A DNA stretch of 64,000 bases, taken from positions 3,410,001-3,474,000 of the forward strand of contig JACCLO010000007.1 in the NCBI GenBank assembly GCA_029448655.1, read 5' to 3'. The translations under genes and the position numbers were made by a program. How positions within the stretch are numbered: position 1 is the first letter of the stretch; every line of letters starts with the position of its first letter. This DNA is from Wolfiporia cocos. Taxonomy: Eukaryota > Basidiomycota > Agaricomycetes > Polyporales > Phaeolaceae. Positions 1-9,163 of the stretch are shown piece after piece. The notes below the pieces were generated by a model. It was not told the origin of the DNA. It searched no databases and saw nothing but the letters and a program-made list of their open reading frames with translations.

Positions 1-488
1 CGCCAGGTAACCAGTGGAAAAACTGAAACACTGGCTGGGACCACTCTGACACCAAATGGGACCCAGAGTGGGAGGACTTCAAACGAAAAGCTCAGGAAAT
101 GGGACTCAGGGAGAACCCGAAGGAGTTCATCATATACGACGACATAGACATTACGCTTCTAATCAAAGGCAGCATACCATTCTACACCTACGAAAAGAAG
201 CTGGTCGCTCGTAACTTCTGGTTCTGCGATCCACGAACACGGGTTATGCAATATGGAATACGCGTTGGACAGCCGATAGAATCCACTATACCTGAATCAA
301 AAGGATACTGGATCTACCCGGTTCTGAACACACTCCAACTGGCGCATCCACACATATGCGTCAAAACCGTAGACCACCCGTGCCATGTTGACCAAACTAT
401 GTACAAAGTGATTGCTGGGCGTGGGGACACGCAGCTAGAAGAGGGGGTACTGTCACAAGCCGATTTTCTCCAACTTGCTTGCGACTAG
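1..488 (+). pseudogene. C-terminal end of a family A Gypsy polyprotein (cut by the window edge)
   Basis: This reads in the same frame as the C-terminal module of the two full family A elements further on (residues about 2090-2242 of the copy at 33745-40473). An in-frame TGA at 24-26 breaks the frame where the intact copy has an arginine codon; downstream of it the frame is open to the TAG at 486-488. As in the full copies, the last 12 codons lie inside the 3' LTR that starts at 451. The module has no domain I recognise; it contains conserved stretches such as FWFCDPRTRVMQYGIRVG. The rest of the element lies left of the window. I infer a dead or truncated third copy of the family. Confidence 0.85.
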
Positions 489-821
489 GAACGACCCTTA
501 TCTTATCTAAGCGCCCGCCTATGCATCACGTGCAAGGACCCCGAACACCCCACACGTGCTTACACAGACCCCGGACACCCTTGTTGTGGCTCTACACCTA
601 CAATAGGGTTTACCATACTCTAAACGGTCTACCAGATTACATAATACTGTATAGTAGCCAAACATGTACAAACAGCCTACGAGCATATATACCAGCCAGA
701 CGAGCAGGGAGCACCCCAGACTCGTCTTGGCCTTTGTTGCCTTGAGTAGCCTCAGACTAGCAATACGCTTCCACGCGAGTAATATTGCCCTGAGTAGTTG
801 CTTGAGATAGCGCTTGTGTCA
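451..821 (+). repeat. LTR of Gypsy family A (3' LTR, 371 bp)
   Basis: It starts TGTCACAAGCC and ends GCTTGTGTCA, matching the LTRs at 20005-20375, 29303-29673, 33411-33782 and 47465-47836. A TATA-like ATATATA lies about 30 nt before AGACTCGTCTT, the predicted transcript start. A purine-rich tract (AGAGGGGGTAC) sits just before the LTR. Its last five bases are shared with the first five of the next LTR (family B, 817-1297), so no target-site duplication can be read here. Confidence 0.85.
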
Positions 822-1297
822 CAAACTCTACAAGACGTACTCATAACCCCTATATCCCTATGTCTTAGCCACCATACGCAAGACGAGACGATGTTGAGTC
901 TCTATGGTCGAGTGCAGAGGGTGTGTCACTAAGCTGGGTCTCTAAGGGCGCACGCCTAGTGGTAGCAGAGAGAGGAGGGCTATCGCCCATACATCGAGAA
1001 TAACAGTTCTGAGGTGTAACCCTCAGAACGACGTAGTATATATACATGTGGACGCAGCGTAACTAAGACGTAGCGGCCCACCCTAAAGGGGGCCATGCGC
1101 TACTATTGTCATACGGTCACGCTATGGCGCAATCCACAACCACGTGAGCGGCCCGGCGGGACGGGCGTACCGTATCGTACCGCCTATCTGCAACGCGCTT
1201 TATCTAATCTATGGATCACATGACCTTGGTCTCACCCGTTCGTGCGTTCGACCCTCGGAGAGGGCAGATCCTGGGCCGCAGCCCAAAATCTGTGACA
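817..1297 (-). repeat. Solo LTR, family B
   Basis: It aligns over its length with the LTR at 55322-55808 (TGTCACAAAC at one end, AATCTGTGACA at the other). The TATA-like element reads on the minus strand (around 1040-1050), so the LTR sense is minus. The flanking pentamers (GCTTG before, CCCAG after) do not match, unlike nearly every other LTR in the window. The left boundary probably formed by recombination, not simple insertion. Confidence 0.75.
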
Positions 1298-1398
1298 CCC
1301 AGCCTGAGGGCCCGGCTTGACATTCCACTGAGCCCAAGCCCTTCAAAGCCGGGCCCAAGCCCCGGGCTTTGAGCCGAGCCGTGCTTTGCACATCACTA
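1298..1398. mobile_element. Right end of an hAT-like MITE (truncated)
   Basis: The stretch matches the right end of the complete MITE at 31440-32055, including the terminal inverted repeat ending GCTTTGCACATCACTA. Its left part is missing: the LTR B boundary lies where the rest of the element should be. The GC-rich subterminal GGGCCCAAGCC pattern is typical of this element's ends here. Confidence 0.7.
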
Positions 1399-1555
1399 AA
1401 TATTATTTCGGTCCTCTTTGATCCTGCAACTAACATGCCGGTCCTCGTTGATCCTGCCAATAACATGTCGGTCCTCATTGATCCTGCAAATAGTATTTCG
1501 GTCCTCGTTGATCTTACAAAATATATTTCGGTCCTCGTTGATCCTGCAAGTACCC
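1399..1555. repeat. 30-bp tandem repeat, about five units
   Basis: Units of 30 bp resemble TTCGGTCCTCGTTGATCCTG followed by CAAATAATA. The array and about 100 bp of sequence after it recur at 49254-49380 plus 51284-51410, where a TRIM has inserted into the array. Read on the plus strand it gives a 10-residue repeat like ISVLVDPANN, but no longer gene is visible, so I treat it as a minisatellite belonging to an unidentified repeat. Confidence 0.8.
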
Positions 1556-2119
1556 CACACATAGTATCTGCTCGTATCTACATATATCTACTGAGCTGCT
1601 ATTTGCAATAGTTAGCGGACTAGATATGAGAGTTCGCGTTTTGCCGATGTACGTGCAACTTCAGTTTCGAGACATAAGCGCAAGCGATACATGAAATTTT
1701 GAAATCCCAATTGTGGGATGTGGCGTACATGCATATGCGATTAACTCGATTCCATGCCATCATCCAATGAGCCCCGCAGGCGATGAGGTCAATACGAAAT
1801 ACACCGGTACGTATACGTAGCATTAGTTGTACAGATCGAAGAAGGCCATAGAACATGTGATATACTGGGTGGAGAGATTAGCTGGTCGCATAATCAAGTG
1901 CAGAGGCAATGTCGTGAACGCTCGAAGTCCATGACACTTCGCTTATGCTGTCGTTCTCGTAGTGAATGCTCGATCCCCCTGACACTTCGCTTCTGCGGTA
2001 GTCTCGTCGTCAATGCTCGATGTCCCTGACACTTCGCTTATGCTGTGCTCCTCGAAATATTCTTCAAAAGATGGAGATGGGCTTTGATCACGCATTGCTG
2101 TCGTCGCAGTTCGTCAGCA
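1556..2119. other. No gene recognised
   Basis: The first 100 bp continue the repeat shared with 51320-51410. Around 1890-2040 there are three imperfect copies of a unit containing TGACACTTCGCTT. I see no supported coding region. Confidence 0.5.
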
Positions 2120-2566
2120 TCAATGTCTATGAACGGCTCTGTCAAGATTCAACTGACTTCTATAATATATCGGACCTCTATATCGCGTGTCTTTGACAAG
2201 CAAAACCCCGCGCTTGTGTATTCCAAAAAGTCTGTTTTTGAAGCTGGAAACGCTCCGCGCCACCTCCCTCTCAGACTCAGCGCTGGAACTGGGTATAAAA
2301 TCGTTCGATATAATCTTAATTGCAAAGGTGCGTAGAGCAGGTAGCCTTGGCACACTGCACGCATTGTCTACGCCTTTCCACAAGCTTAGATTGATCGGTA
2401 AGCGTATACTGCAAGTGTCAAACGTGATATCGATGACCTGAAGTTCATCGAATGCAGCCACCGAGAGTATTCTCGCCAGGCGAGGAACTTCAGTCGACAT
2501 CGTACGGATGTTCACAAAGGTCTGAAGTAACCGGAGGGAGTGAAGCCTTGTCATACATCTATTCAA
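2120..2566 (-). pseudogene. Possible C-terminal part of an F-box/LRR-like protein
   Basis: An open frame of about 148 codons on the minus strand has a leucine-rich pattern and an ending (WKGVDN..., LPALRTFAIKI, then a short basic stretch and KRGVLLVKD) like the last part of the many F-box proteins of Agaricomycetes. No F-box is visible upstream, the frame has no convincing start, and no clean splice sites join it to the open frames at 2700-3340. It could be a decayed paralogue or a terminal exon. The similarity is from memory of the family style, so the call is weak. Confidence 0.3.
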
Positions 2567-3721
2567 GTCAAGATCTATGCCTTAAATATTAGCGGCCAAT
2601 GTTATTATGCAAATTCCGTGGGGCGTACCTCCTCTGAGAAGCTGATAAACATGCAGGCACCCATGTACGTAGGGTTTCTGTGGCTCTTGTAAGGCTCTAG
2701 ATGTTCTGTCGAGCTTGTCTGCGGTGGAGATTAGAGCCAGATCGACCCGCAATCGAGCGAGTATTGGCGTATATTGTTGACGGCTTGTTTGTGCTACCAT
2801 GAAGATCGCATGTTGCATAGCCAAGCTGAGTAAGTGTGTAGCCCGCGCTGCACTTATTGTGAGACATCCTCCTACCCCACAGTATCGCAAGACAAATATC
2901 CGGCAAAGGAATAAACATGAAGCGAAATTTAGCCATCACTGGCAAGACCGAGCCATCCACGTCCCAGGTGGGCAAAGGGGAACTAGTGCTGGTATTTTCC
3001 GAGCACGAACCTTGCGGTGGCTTGCGGTCAACACGACATGGCTCCCTCAAGCTGCGCACAATGGCCTAGCCCCCAGTATCAGCGGACACGGACGAGTCGC
3101 AGTCGGTTGCAGCTCGCACACCGTAGGAGTAGAAGTGATTGTCATCGGCATAGTTTCTGGCCGATAGTTCTACGGCTCGATCCCAAGGAAGGTTCAATGT
3201 GACCGTAGTCTTGCGCGCACACCGCCGATCACTCTCACGAAGGAAGACATCGCAGCTCATCGGCATTTGGGAATGCAGTGCCTGCCGCGAGGAAGAACCT
3301 TTCCACGCGTATAAGCTCACGTACAGACACCTTTCCACGGCATGATCAATTGAGCCAATTCAGTACGGATGATAGATGAGCTGTGGGTATCGTCAGGGGC
3401 ATGCTTCGTCGCTCATATTATGAACCGATCATGATGAGCACCGTCGGGCTTCTTCCTTGATCATCTCATCCTCGTGCAGATGTTCCTGATCATCATTCAA
3501 GAGTGCGGAGGCGGAAAGGAGCAGCCAGGACTCGGCTTTGAGCGGAGATTGAGCGCACCACGGGCGTATCTGTCATGCACAGTTCGCCTGTGAAGCATTT
3601 CTTCATGAGAGAGTTTACACCGGAAAGCGCATCGAGCAGAACACCGCATCTATCACTATGCAGGGAGGCCCGCAAATCAGGCGCACGCGGGAAGATGCGC
3701 CCGCGAGGCAGCCTCCTCGTC
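2567..3721. other. No gene recognised
   Basis: Short open frames exist on both strands (for example minus 3066-3338) but none has a recognisable domain or consistent splice signals. The stretch also holds the downstream region of the formamidase-family gene, which ends at 3722. Confidence 0.4.
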
Positions 3722-5043
3722 TCACTTGACGTTCGTAAAGATGGACTTGGGCATCATCATCCCGATCTGCGTCGCGGTCAGCGCGCGCGCTGCGGGCGCA
3801 GGCAGGGACGACTCACGACGTAGTTGGGCATGTCGACCTGCGATCGATGTCAATATGAGGGTGGCGCCTCCTGATCGAAGGGTGGACTGACCACCTCGTG
3901 CATGCGCAGGTCGCCGGCGACGCTGCACAGCATGTACGCGTCCACGCGGGCAAGGCCGTGTTCCGCGCCGAGGAACGCGATCATGTGGCGGACGGCCGCA
4001 CGCGTCGCTTCCCTGATATCTTCGCAGCGGTCAGTGCCGCAGCGGACATTGTTGCGGTGCGCGCTCACCAGCGTCGACGCCGGTCGTGCAGTAGTACTCC
4101 TCCGCCGGCGCGGCGGGCGTGCGGAAGTGCGGCGTCTGGACGTACGGCCGGTCCTTGAGCACCGTGAGCCGCACGGTGACCCTCACAGGCGTCTCGATCG
4201 CCGTCCCTGTGCATGCCGCCGTGAGACGTCTCCGCGCGCAGCCGATGAGAGCACTAACCGCAAACCTCTGACGACAGAGGCGGTCAGCAAGCGAGGAGGG
4301 CTCGCGGCCGAGACTTACCTCCGTCACCCTGAGCCGCATGTCCGTCCTGCGGGGCCGATCGTCGTCAGTCACGTCCGCAGGCGCCCAGATGCCGGCGGGT
4401 CGCTAGATGTCGACTCACCCCGATGGAGAAGAGCGCGCCGGGGACCTCGACGGGGAGATAGAGCGTCGCGCCGGCGCACACGTGGCGCGTGTCGATGTTC
4501 CCGCCCGTGCGGTACGGCGGGATGGTCGAGAACGCGCCGTCCTTGCCCGGCGCGACGCCCATCTCGCCCGCGAACGGGCGGAGCGGAATCCTGATGCGCC
4601 GCGCGTCGTCGAACCACGCGTGCCCCGTGCCCGCCGCGTCGTCCCACTCGAGGGCCCAGAGCTTGAGCGCGGGCGCGGGGAACTCGTCTGCGAGGAGGCC
4701 GAAGCCCGGGAGGCACGCGGTCCAGCCCCAGTGCGCGGGCGCGACGCGGAGGACGTCGACGCGGAGGACATCGCCCGGGGCGGCGCCGGCGACGTGCACG
4801 GGGCCGTTGACCTGGTCGAGGCGCGCAAAGTCGAGGGCTGCGAGGGCGGCGGCGGTGGAGGCGGGGGTGATCTGGCCGTTGGAGGCGTCGAGGCAGTCGA
4901 AGGCGACGGTGTCGCCCGAGGCGACGCGGAGCACGGGCGGGATGCTGCGTGCGGGGTCAGCGGGCGGCGGGGGCACGGGGCGGGGCCTGCCTGTTGTCCC
5001 ACGCGAGGTGGGCCTGGGTGCGCTTGACGGCGTGGACGGACAT
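3722..5043 (-). CDS. Acetamidase/formamidase family protein (FmdA/AmdA), 8 exons
   Basis: The family hydrolyses short-chain amides to ammonia and the acid, in the cytosol. Exons on the minus strand: 5043-4991, 4944-4419, 4346-4319, 4267-4259, 4206-4069, 4019-3892, 3837-3817, 3766-3722; the sum is 948 nt, 315 aa. The splice pattern restores family motifs: DNSIPPVLRVASGDTV near residue 17, FSIGDGHAAQGDGEVCGTAI near 190-208, a TTG...DIREATRAAVRHMI stretch near 250, and AGDLRMHEVVDMPNYVIG near the end. Exon 4 is only 9 nt. Intron 1 (4990-4945) has a GC donor (AG|GCAGGC) with a CAG acceptor; all others are GT-AG, 49-72 bp. ATG at 5043 is chosen because its frame runs into the conserved N-terminus. 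About 315 aa fits the short branch of the family. The gene is divergent to the G-alpha gene with 325 bp between start codons. Substrate is not predictable. Confidence 0.88.
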
Positions 5044-5368
5044 GGCGGCGATCGCAGACGGGCGAGGTGTCACGACGCGTATGGGACGCACACGTGACCG
5101 TGACTCCTAACCCTAGGATGGTTGTTGTGGCGATGCCGATGCATCGCCACATCCTGATCACACCGCCTTCCGGCGAGGGCACGCTCGGCGACCCGGGTGC
5201 CGCCGCATGGGAGGAGAGGCAGCGGGCAGCAGCGAGCCCGCTGTGCACCCTGATTGATGGCTGATAGCCAGGCCCTGTGGCGGGGTCACAGGCGCCCGCC
5301 GCCTTGCTGATCGACAACGAAAGCGGCTGCCTCCAACGTTCGCGTGCTGCCTCCTCCCTCCACCACCC
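5044..5368. promoter_or_regulatory. Shared divergent promoter region
   Basis: These 325 bp separate the start codons of two genes facing away from each other, so they must hold both promoters. The stretch is GC-rich, and CTAACCCTAGG occurs around 5107. I see no convincing TATA box for either gene. This call rests on gene layout only. Confidence 0.55.
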
Positions 5369-7448
5369 ATGGCCTCCACCTCCCTCTTCTCCACCGACGA
5401 CGACCCCCTCGCCAGGGCCCTCCAGCCGCCCCCCGACGAGTCGCCCGACGACCGTGCCCTCCGCCTCCAGCAGCAGAAGGAGGCCCAGGCCGTCTCCCAC
5501 AAGATCGACGAGCGCATCCAGGAGGACAAGAAGGTCTTTGACCGACGCAAAAAGGCGATAAAGATCCTCCTCCTCGGTGAGTCTCTCGTCGTGCGAGGCC
5601 ATGCACGCTCACGACCCCCGCAGGCCAGGCCGAGTCGGGCAAGAGCACGACGCTCAAGAGTGCGTACCGCGCTCCCCGCCCCGCGCCCCGCTCACGCCCC
5701 ACAGACTTCCAGCTCGCCTTCTCGCCCGCGCACTTCCGCAACGAGCGCGCCGCGTGGCGCACCATCATCCAGCTCAACCTCATCCGCTGCATCAAGCGCC
5801 TCCTCGAGGTCCTCCAGGACGAGTGGGCCCAGTCCGTCCAGCCCCCGCGCCCGGACAAGGGCAAGGGCGTCGCCGGCCGCGCCCCGCCCGCCCCCACCGT
5901 GCGCTTCTCCACGTCCCCGCTCACGGACACCCACCGCCGCATCCGCATGCGCCTCTCGCCCCTCCTCACCATCGAGGCCGAGCTCACCCGCACCCTCTTC
6001 CCCGAGGGCGGCGACCGCGTCCAGGACGTCTGCGTCCGCGCCGGCAGCGGCTGGAAGGGCATCCTCGCCGCCGTCGCCGGTCACGCTGCCGAGCGCGAGC
6101 GCCGCCCCGGCACCGCCGACCGCGCCAAGAACGACCCCACCACCGTCCTCGATGCCTGCCGCGACGACATCGTCGCCCTCTGGGAGGACCAGGTTGTGCG
6201 GAGCGTCCTCAAGAGGCGCAACGTCCGTCTCCAGGACATGCCCGGATTGTGAGTCCTCGCTTCTGTCTGCCGCTGCAGTGTCTGTAACTCTGCCAGCTTC
6301 TTGAACGACGCAGCGCGAATAGCGACGCTCAACTATGAGCCCACTGACGGTTTGTCGACCTGTCCGTGGCGCGCCTGCCTTTCCTCACCCATCTTGCAGA
6401 CGATATTGTGCGCGCCCGCCTGCGCACGCTGGGCGTAGAGGAGCACCGTTTCACGATGGAGAGCGGTCGGTGCATCCCCTCGCGACCATACGCATCCTAA
6501 TGCCGTGACAGGTGCGCTCCCCGGTTCCGAATGGTACATCTACGACGTCGGCGGGAGCCGCAACAACGTACGTCGGCCCCTCCGCTGCCCTGCAGCCCGC
6601 TGACGGCCTCCAGCGACCGATGTGGATCCCCTATTTCGACGACGTGCAAGCGATCATCTTCCTCGCGCCGCTCGCGTTCAACCTGATGCTCGAAGAGGAC
6701 CCCAAGGTCAACCGGCTCGTACGTCCGCGTCCGTCACGTTGGCCTGGATACTGATGCACCGCCTGCCGTGCCGGCAGGAGGACTCGATCACGCTCTGGAA
6801 GGAGATCTGCCAGAACAAGCTGCTATCAAAGACGACGCTCATCCTCTTCCTCAATAAGGTGCGTTTGCCTAGCGCGGCGCCTGTTCAACGAGCGACGCGC
6901 GCAGTGTGCTCCGCCCTGGCAACGCGCCGTGCGCTGATGTATCTGCATCCGCTTACGCACTGCCGCGCAGATGGACATCCTGCAGGCGACGCTCGCGGCC
7001 GGCATCCGCGTGAACAAGTACGTTCCTAGCTACGGCGACCAGCCGAACGACGTCGCGCACGTCACGAAATGTGCGTCCGCCCACTCGTCTGCCCTGTGCG
7101 CGCTGACGGTGCCCCTCCGCAGACTTTAGAGACAAGTTCAGGGGATACCACGTTTGTCGGATCGACTGCGCGCGGAGGCGGCTCGCTGATCCGTGACCCA
7201 CAGAAACGCCTCTCGCCACAGAACCGCGCGTTCTACTGGCACGAAACCTCGGTCATCGTACGCACCCGTTTCTGCATCCCTCGCACGGGTCCACTCATCG
7301 CGCACTCTCCAGGACACACGATCCACCGCCGCGATCCTCGTCGGAGGTGAGTGCCCGCCTTCCGCCCCTCGCGGCCGACTGACACCCGCTCTCCGCAGTC
7401 CGCGAGGGCATCTTGCGCGCGCACCTGCAAAGCGTGAACGTCATCTGA
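5369..7448 (+). CDS. Atypical heterotrimeric G-protein alpha subunit, 13 exons, 471 aa
   Basis: Exons: 5369-5576, 5624-5659, 5705-6248, 6297-6349, 6400-6465, 6512-6567, 6614-6718, 6778-6858, 6971-7070, 7123-7151, 7204-7257, 7313-7346, 7399-7448; all introns GT-AG and frame-consistent. G-alpha motifs: P-loop GQAESGKST at 70-78, a long helical domain, switch I with Arg287 and Thr290 (RLRTLG), switch II DVGGSRNNRPMW at 314-325, NKMD at 382-385, TSVIDT at 441-446. The usual catalytic Gln of switch II (DVGGQ) is Ser318, so intrinsic GTPase activity should be weak. The N-terminus is MASTS, not MG, so N-myristoylation is not expected. At 471 aa it is about 110-120 longer than a typical G-alpha, mostly through an N-terminal extension and a Pro/Lys/Ala-rich insert near 155-180 in the helical domain. 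It fits the expanded, divergent G-alpha set of mushrooms; which receptor or beta-gamma it meets is unknown. Confidence 0.93.
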
Positions 7449-8737
7449 CCCCGCGCGCCCCGCCCCGCCCGCTCCCGTCTCCACGCCGGATGTACCCATA
7501 ACGCTGTACGCATACCCGTCTTGCCGCATCACTCACGCATCGCCGCACGCCACGCCCGCTTCATGTACCGGACCCATGCCGCACGCCATCTAGATGCATA
7601 GCTAATGACCATTCATGTATGTAATGTAATCCCCCTAATGCACGCCCGCGCGGCGCGTCCCCGAGGCTCGGGCGAACGCCGGTGCCCGGCCTTTCGATCC
7701 AACCCGCCCGCAGCGCGCCCGCGCGCAGGCGACAGCGAACCTGATGGGTGCTCGAGCGCGGGCGCGTCGCGACGGCCAGTGCTCGGCGCTCATCACGCTC
7801 ATATGAACGGGATGCGAGGCGTCCATAGATATCGGCGCTGCAGATGGACGTCTCTGCACATCGCTCGCTGATGCTGGTCTGGCGCCAAGGAGACGCGAAG
7901 CTAAACTGGACGGCTCTCGCCGAGCCCCACATCGTTGCCGCTGCTGCCTAAACACAGCAACGGGGCCCGCACGCCACCGAGGACACGCCACCCGCCCGCA
8001 GCTGCGGCACGCGCGGGGCCACCCGCCACCCGCCACCTCCCGGGCGCACGACGAACGCCATCAGCCATCAGGCTCAGTCATCAAGCCCACGAAGCCCGAG
8101 GGGTGGTGTCTCGGATGTGCCCCGTGTATCGCGTCGAACGCAATCAGCCATCAGTGTCATCCAGCGTCAAGCACCGTGCCCGATCCGTGATGGTGTCATC
8201 CCTCGGCCTCGCGCTACGGTCACGGGCCTGCGAGCCAGGCCGGTGCTGCGCGGGAGGCTGTGGCGATGGGGTGGCCGTGGCGCGCGGCGCGTGGCTGGCG
8301 ACGATGTCGAGATGCTGGCTGGATGGCCAGGAACCGTCTGTTGCTGGTGATTCTCGTGACATCATCCTCTTGGGTCCATTCATTCCTCGAGAACGCGGCG
8401 GAAGGCCGTCGGCGCGAGCGCCAAGGACCGAATTGCTGCCTCATCTCGGCAAGGCTACTCTGCGAACCATGGAGCAACGCTCATGCACCAGATGCGAACT
8501 TTGACGGGGCTTTGGTGATGTTCGAGCTTTGTGAAGGTTGGTGATGTGCCAGGCCCGGGGCTTGGACTTTTCACACCTTGACCTTGGCATCGCAATCAAG
8601 TAACAGTCGCCATTACCTTCGGAACGATTGTACATGGTAGGATCACGTTCGATTCATGACAACACTTCAACAGTAGAGGACTTCTTTAATCATACAATGG
8701 ACCAAAGATAGTGAGCAGGCGTCACGTTCCGCCCGCG
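7449..8737. other. Intergenic, no gene recognised
   Basis: GC-rich sequence downstream of the G-alpha gene. Long open frames are present on both strands, but they look like by-products of high GC: no motifs, no supported introns. No LTR or inverted repeat was recognised. Confidence 0.5.
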
Positions 8738-9138
8738 TCAAAGCCCCACGGTCGTGGGGATCGTTTGACAATACACCGGCTCCTCGTCATCCTCCCAGCC
8801 AGGGGGCGTCGTCCACTCTGACGCCCTGTCAGGAGAGACAAGGGCGCGTATCGTCTTCACTCGCTTCAGCTTCTTTCGTGATCCCTCCGGAGCAGGCCTC
8901 CTCCGCTTCTGGCCAGCGACGCTGTGTGCTTCCTCGCTCACGGCCTTCGCACGTTCGTGTAATTGTCCGCGAATAAACTTTTTGACAGTGGCGATGAGAT
9001 TGTAACCGCGCGCTGACCCACCGTGCGCCTTGCCCACGGTCATCTGAAAGATCCACAAAGTGGCAGCATATTCGATCATGAACGAGTCAAACAATGGGCT
9101 GCATGGGGCGTTCGTAGACGTTCTGCCAGCGCACGTGC
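8738..9138 (-). pseudogene. 3' part of a host-like gene split by the LINE
   Basis: The minus-strand frame ending at 8738 continues, through the LINE target duplication, into the frame at 18968-19027. Joined across the LINE it is one open frame; it was cut in an exon. The C-terminal part is basic, with a nuclear-signal-like run (QKRRRPAPEGSRKKLKRVK) and an acidic tail (GWEDDEEPVY). I do not recognise the family. The present product would end inside the LINE, so the gene is broken unless read otherwise. Confidence 0.6.
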
Positions 9139-9163
9139 AGCCACACCTCATTCCGCAACCACC

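Noticed and set aside
2582..3338. A multi-exon gene linking the short open frames upstream of the F-box-like ORF
   Set aside because: I found no set of splice sites that keeps a frame and yields a recognisable domain.
4407..5602. Long open frames on both strands over the formamidase gene, such as minus 4415-5602 and plus 4407-5027
   Set aside because: They are GC-driven by-products with low-complexity Arg/Ser/Pro sequence; only the spliced frame gives family motifs.
5286..6304. Open frames antisense to and overlapping the G-alpha exons
   Set aside because: They lack motifs and run through introns; the spliced G-alpha model explains the sequence.
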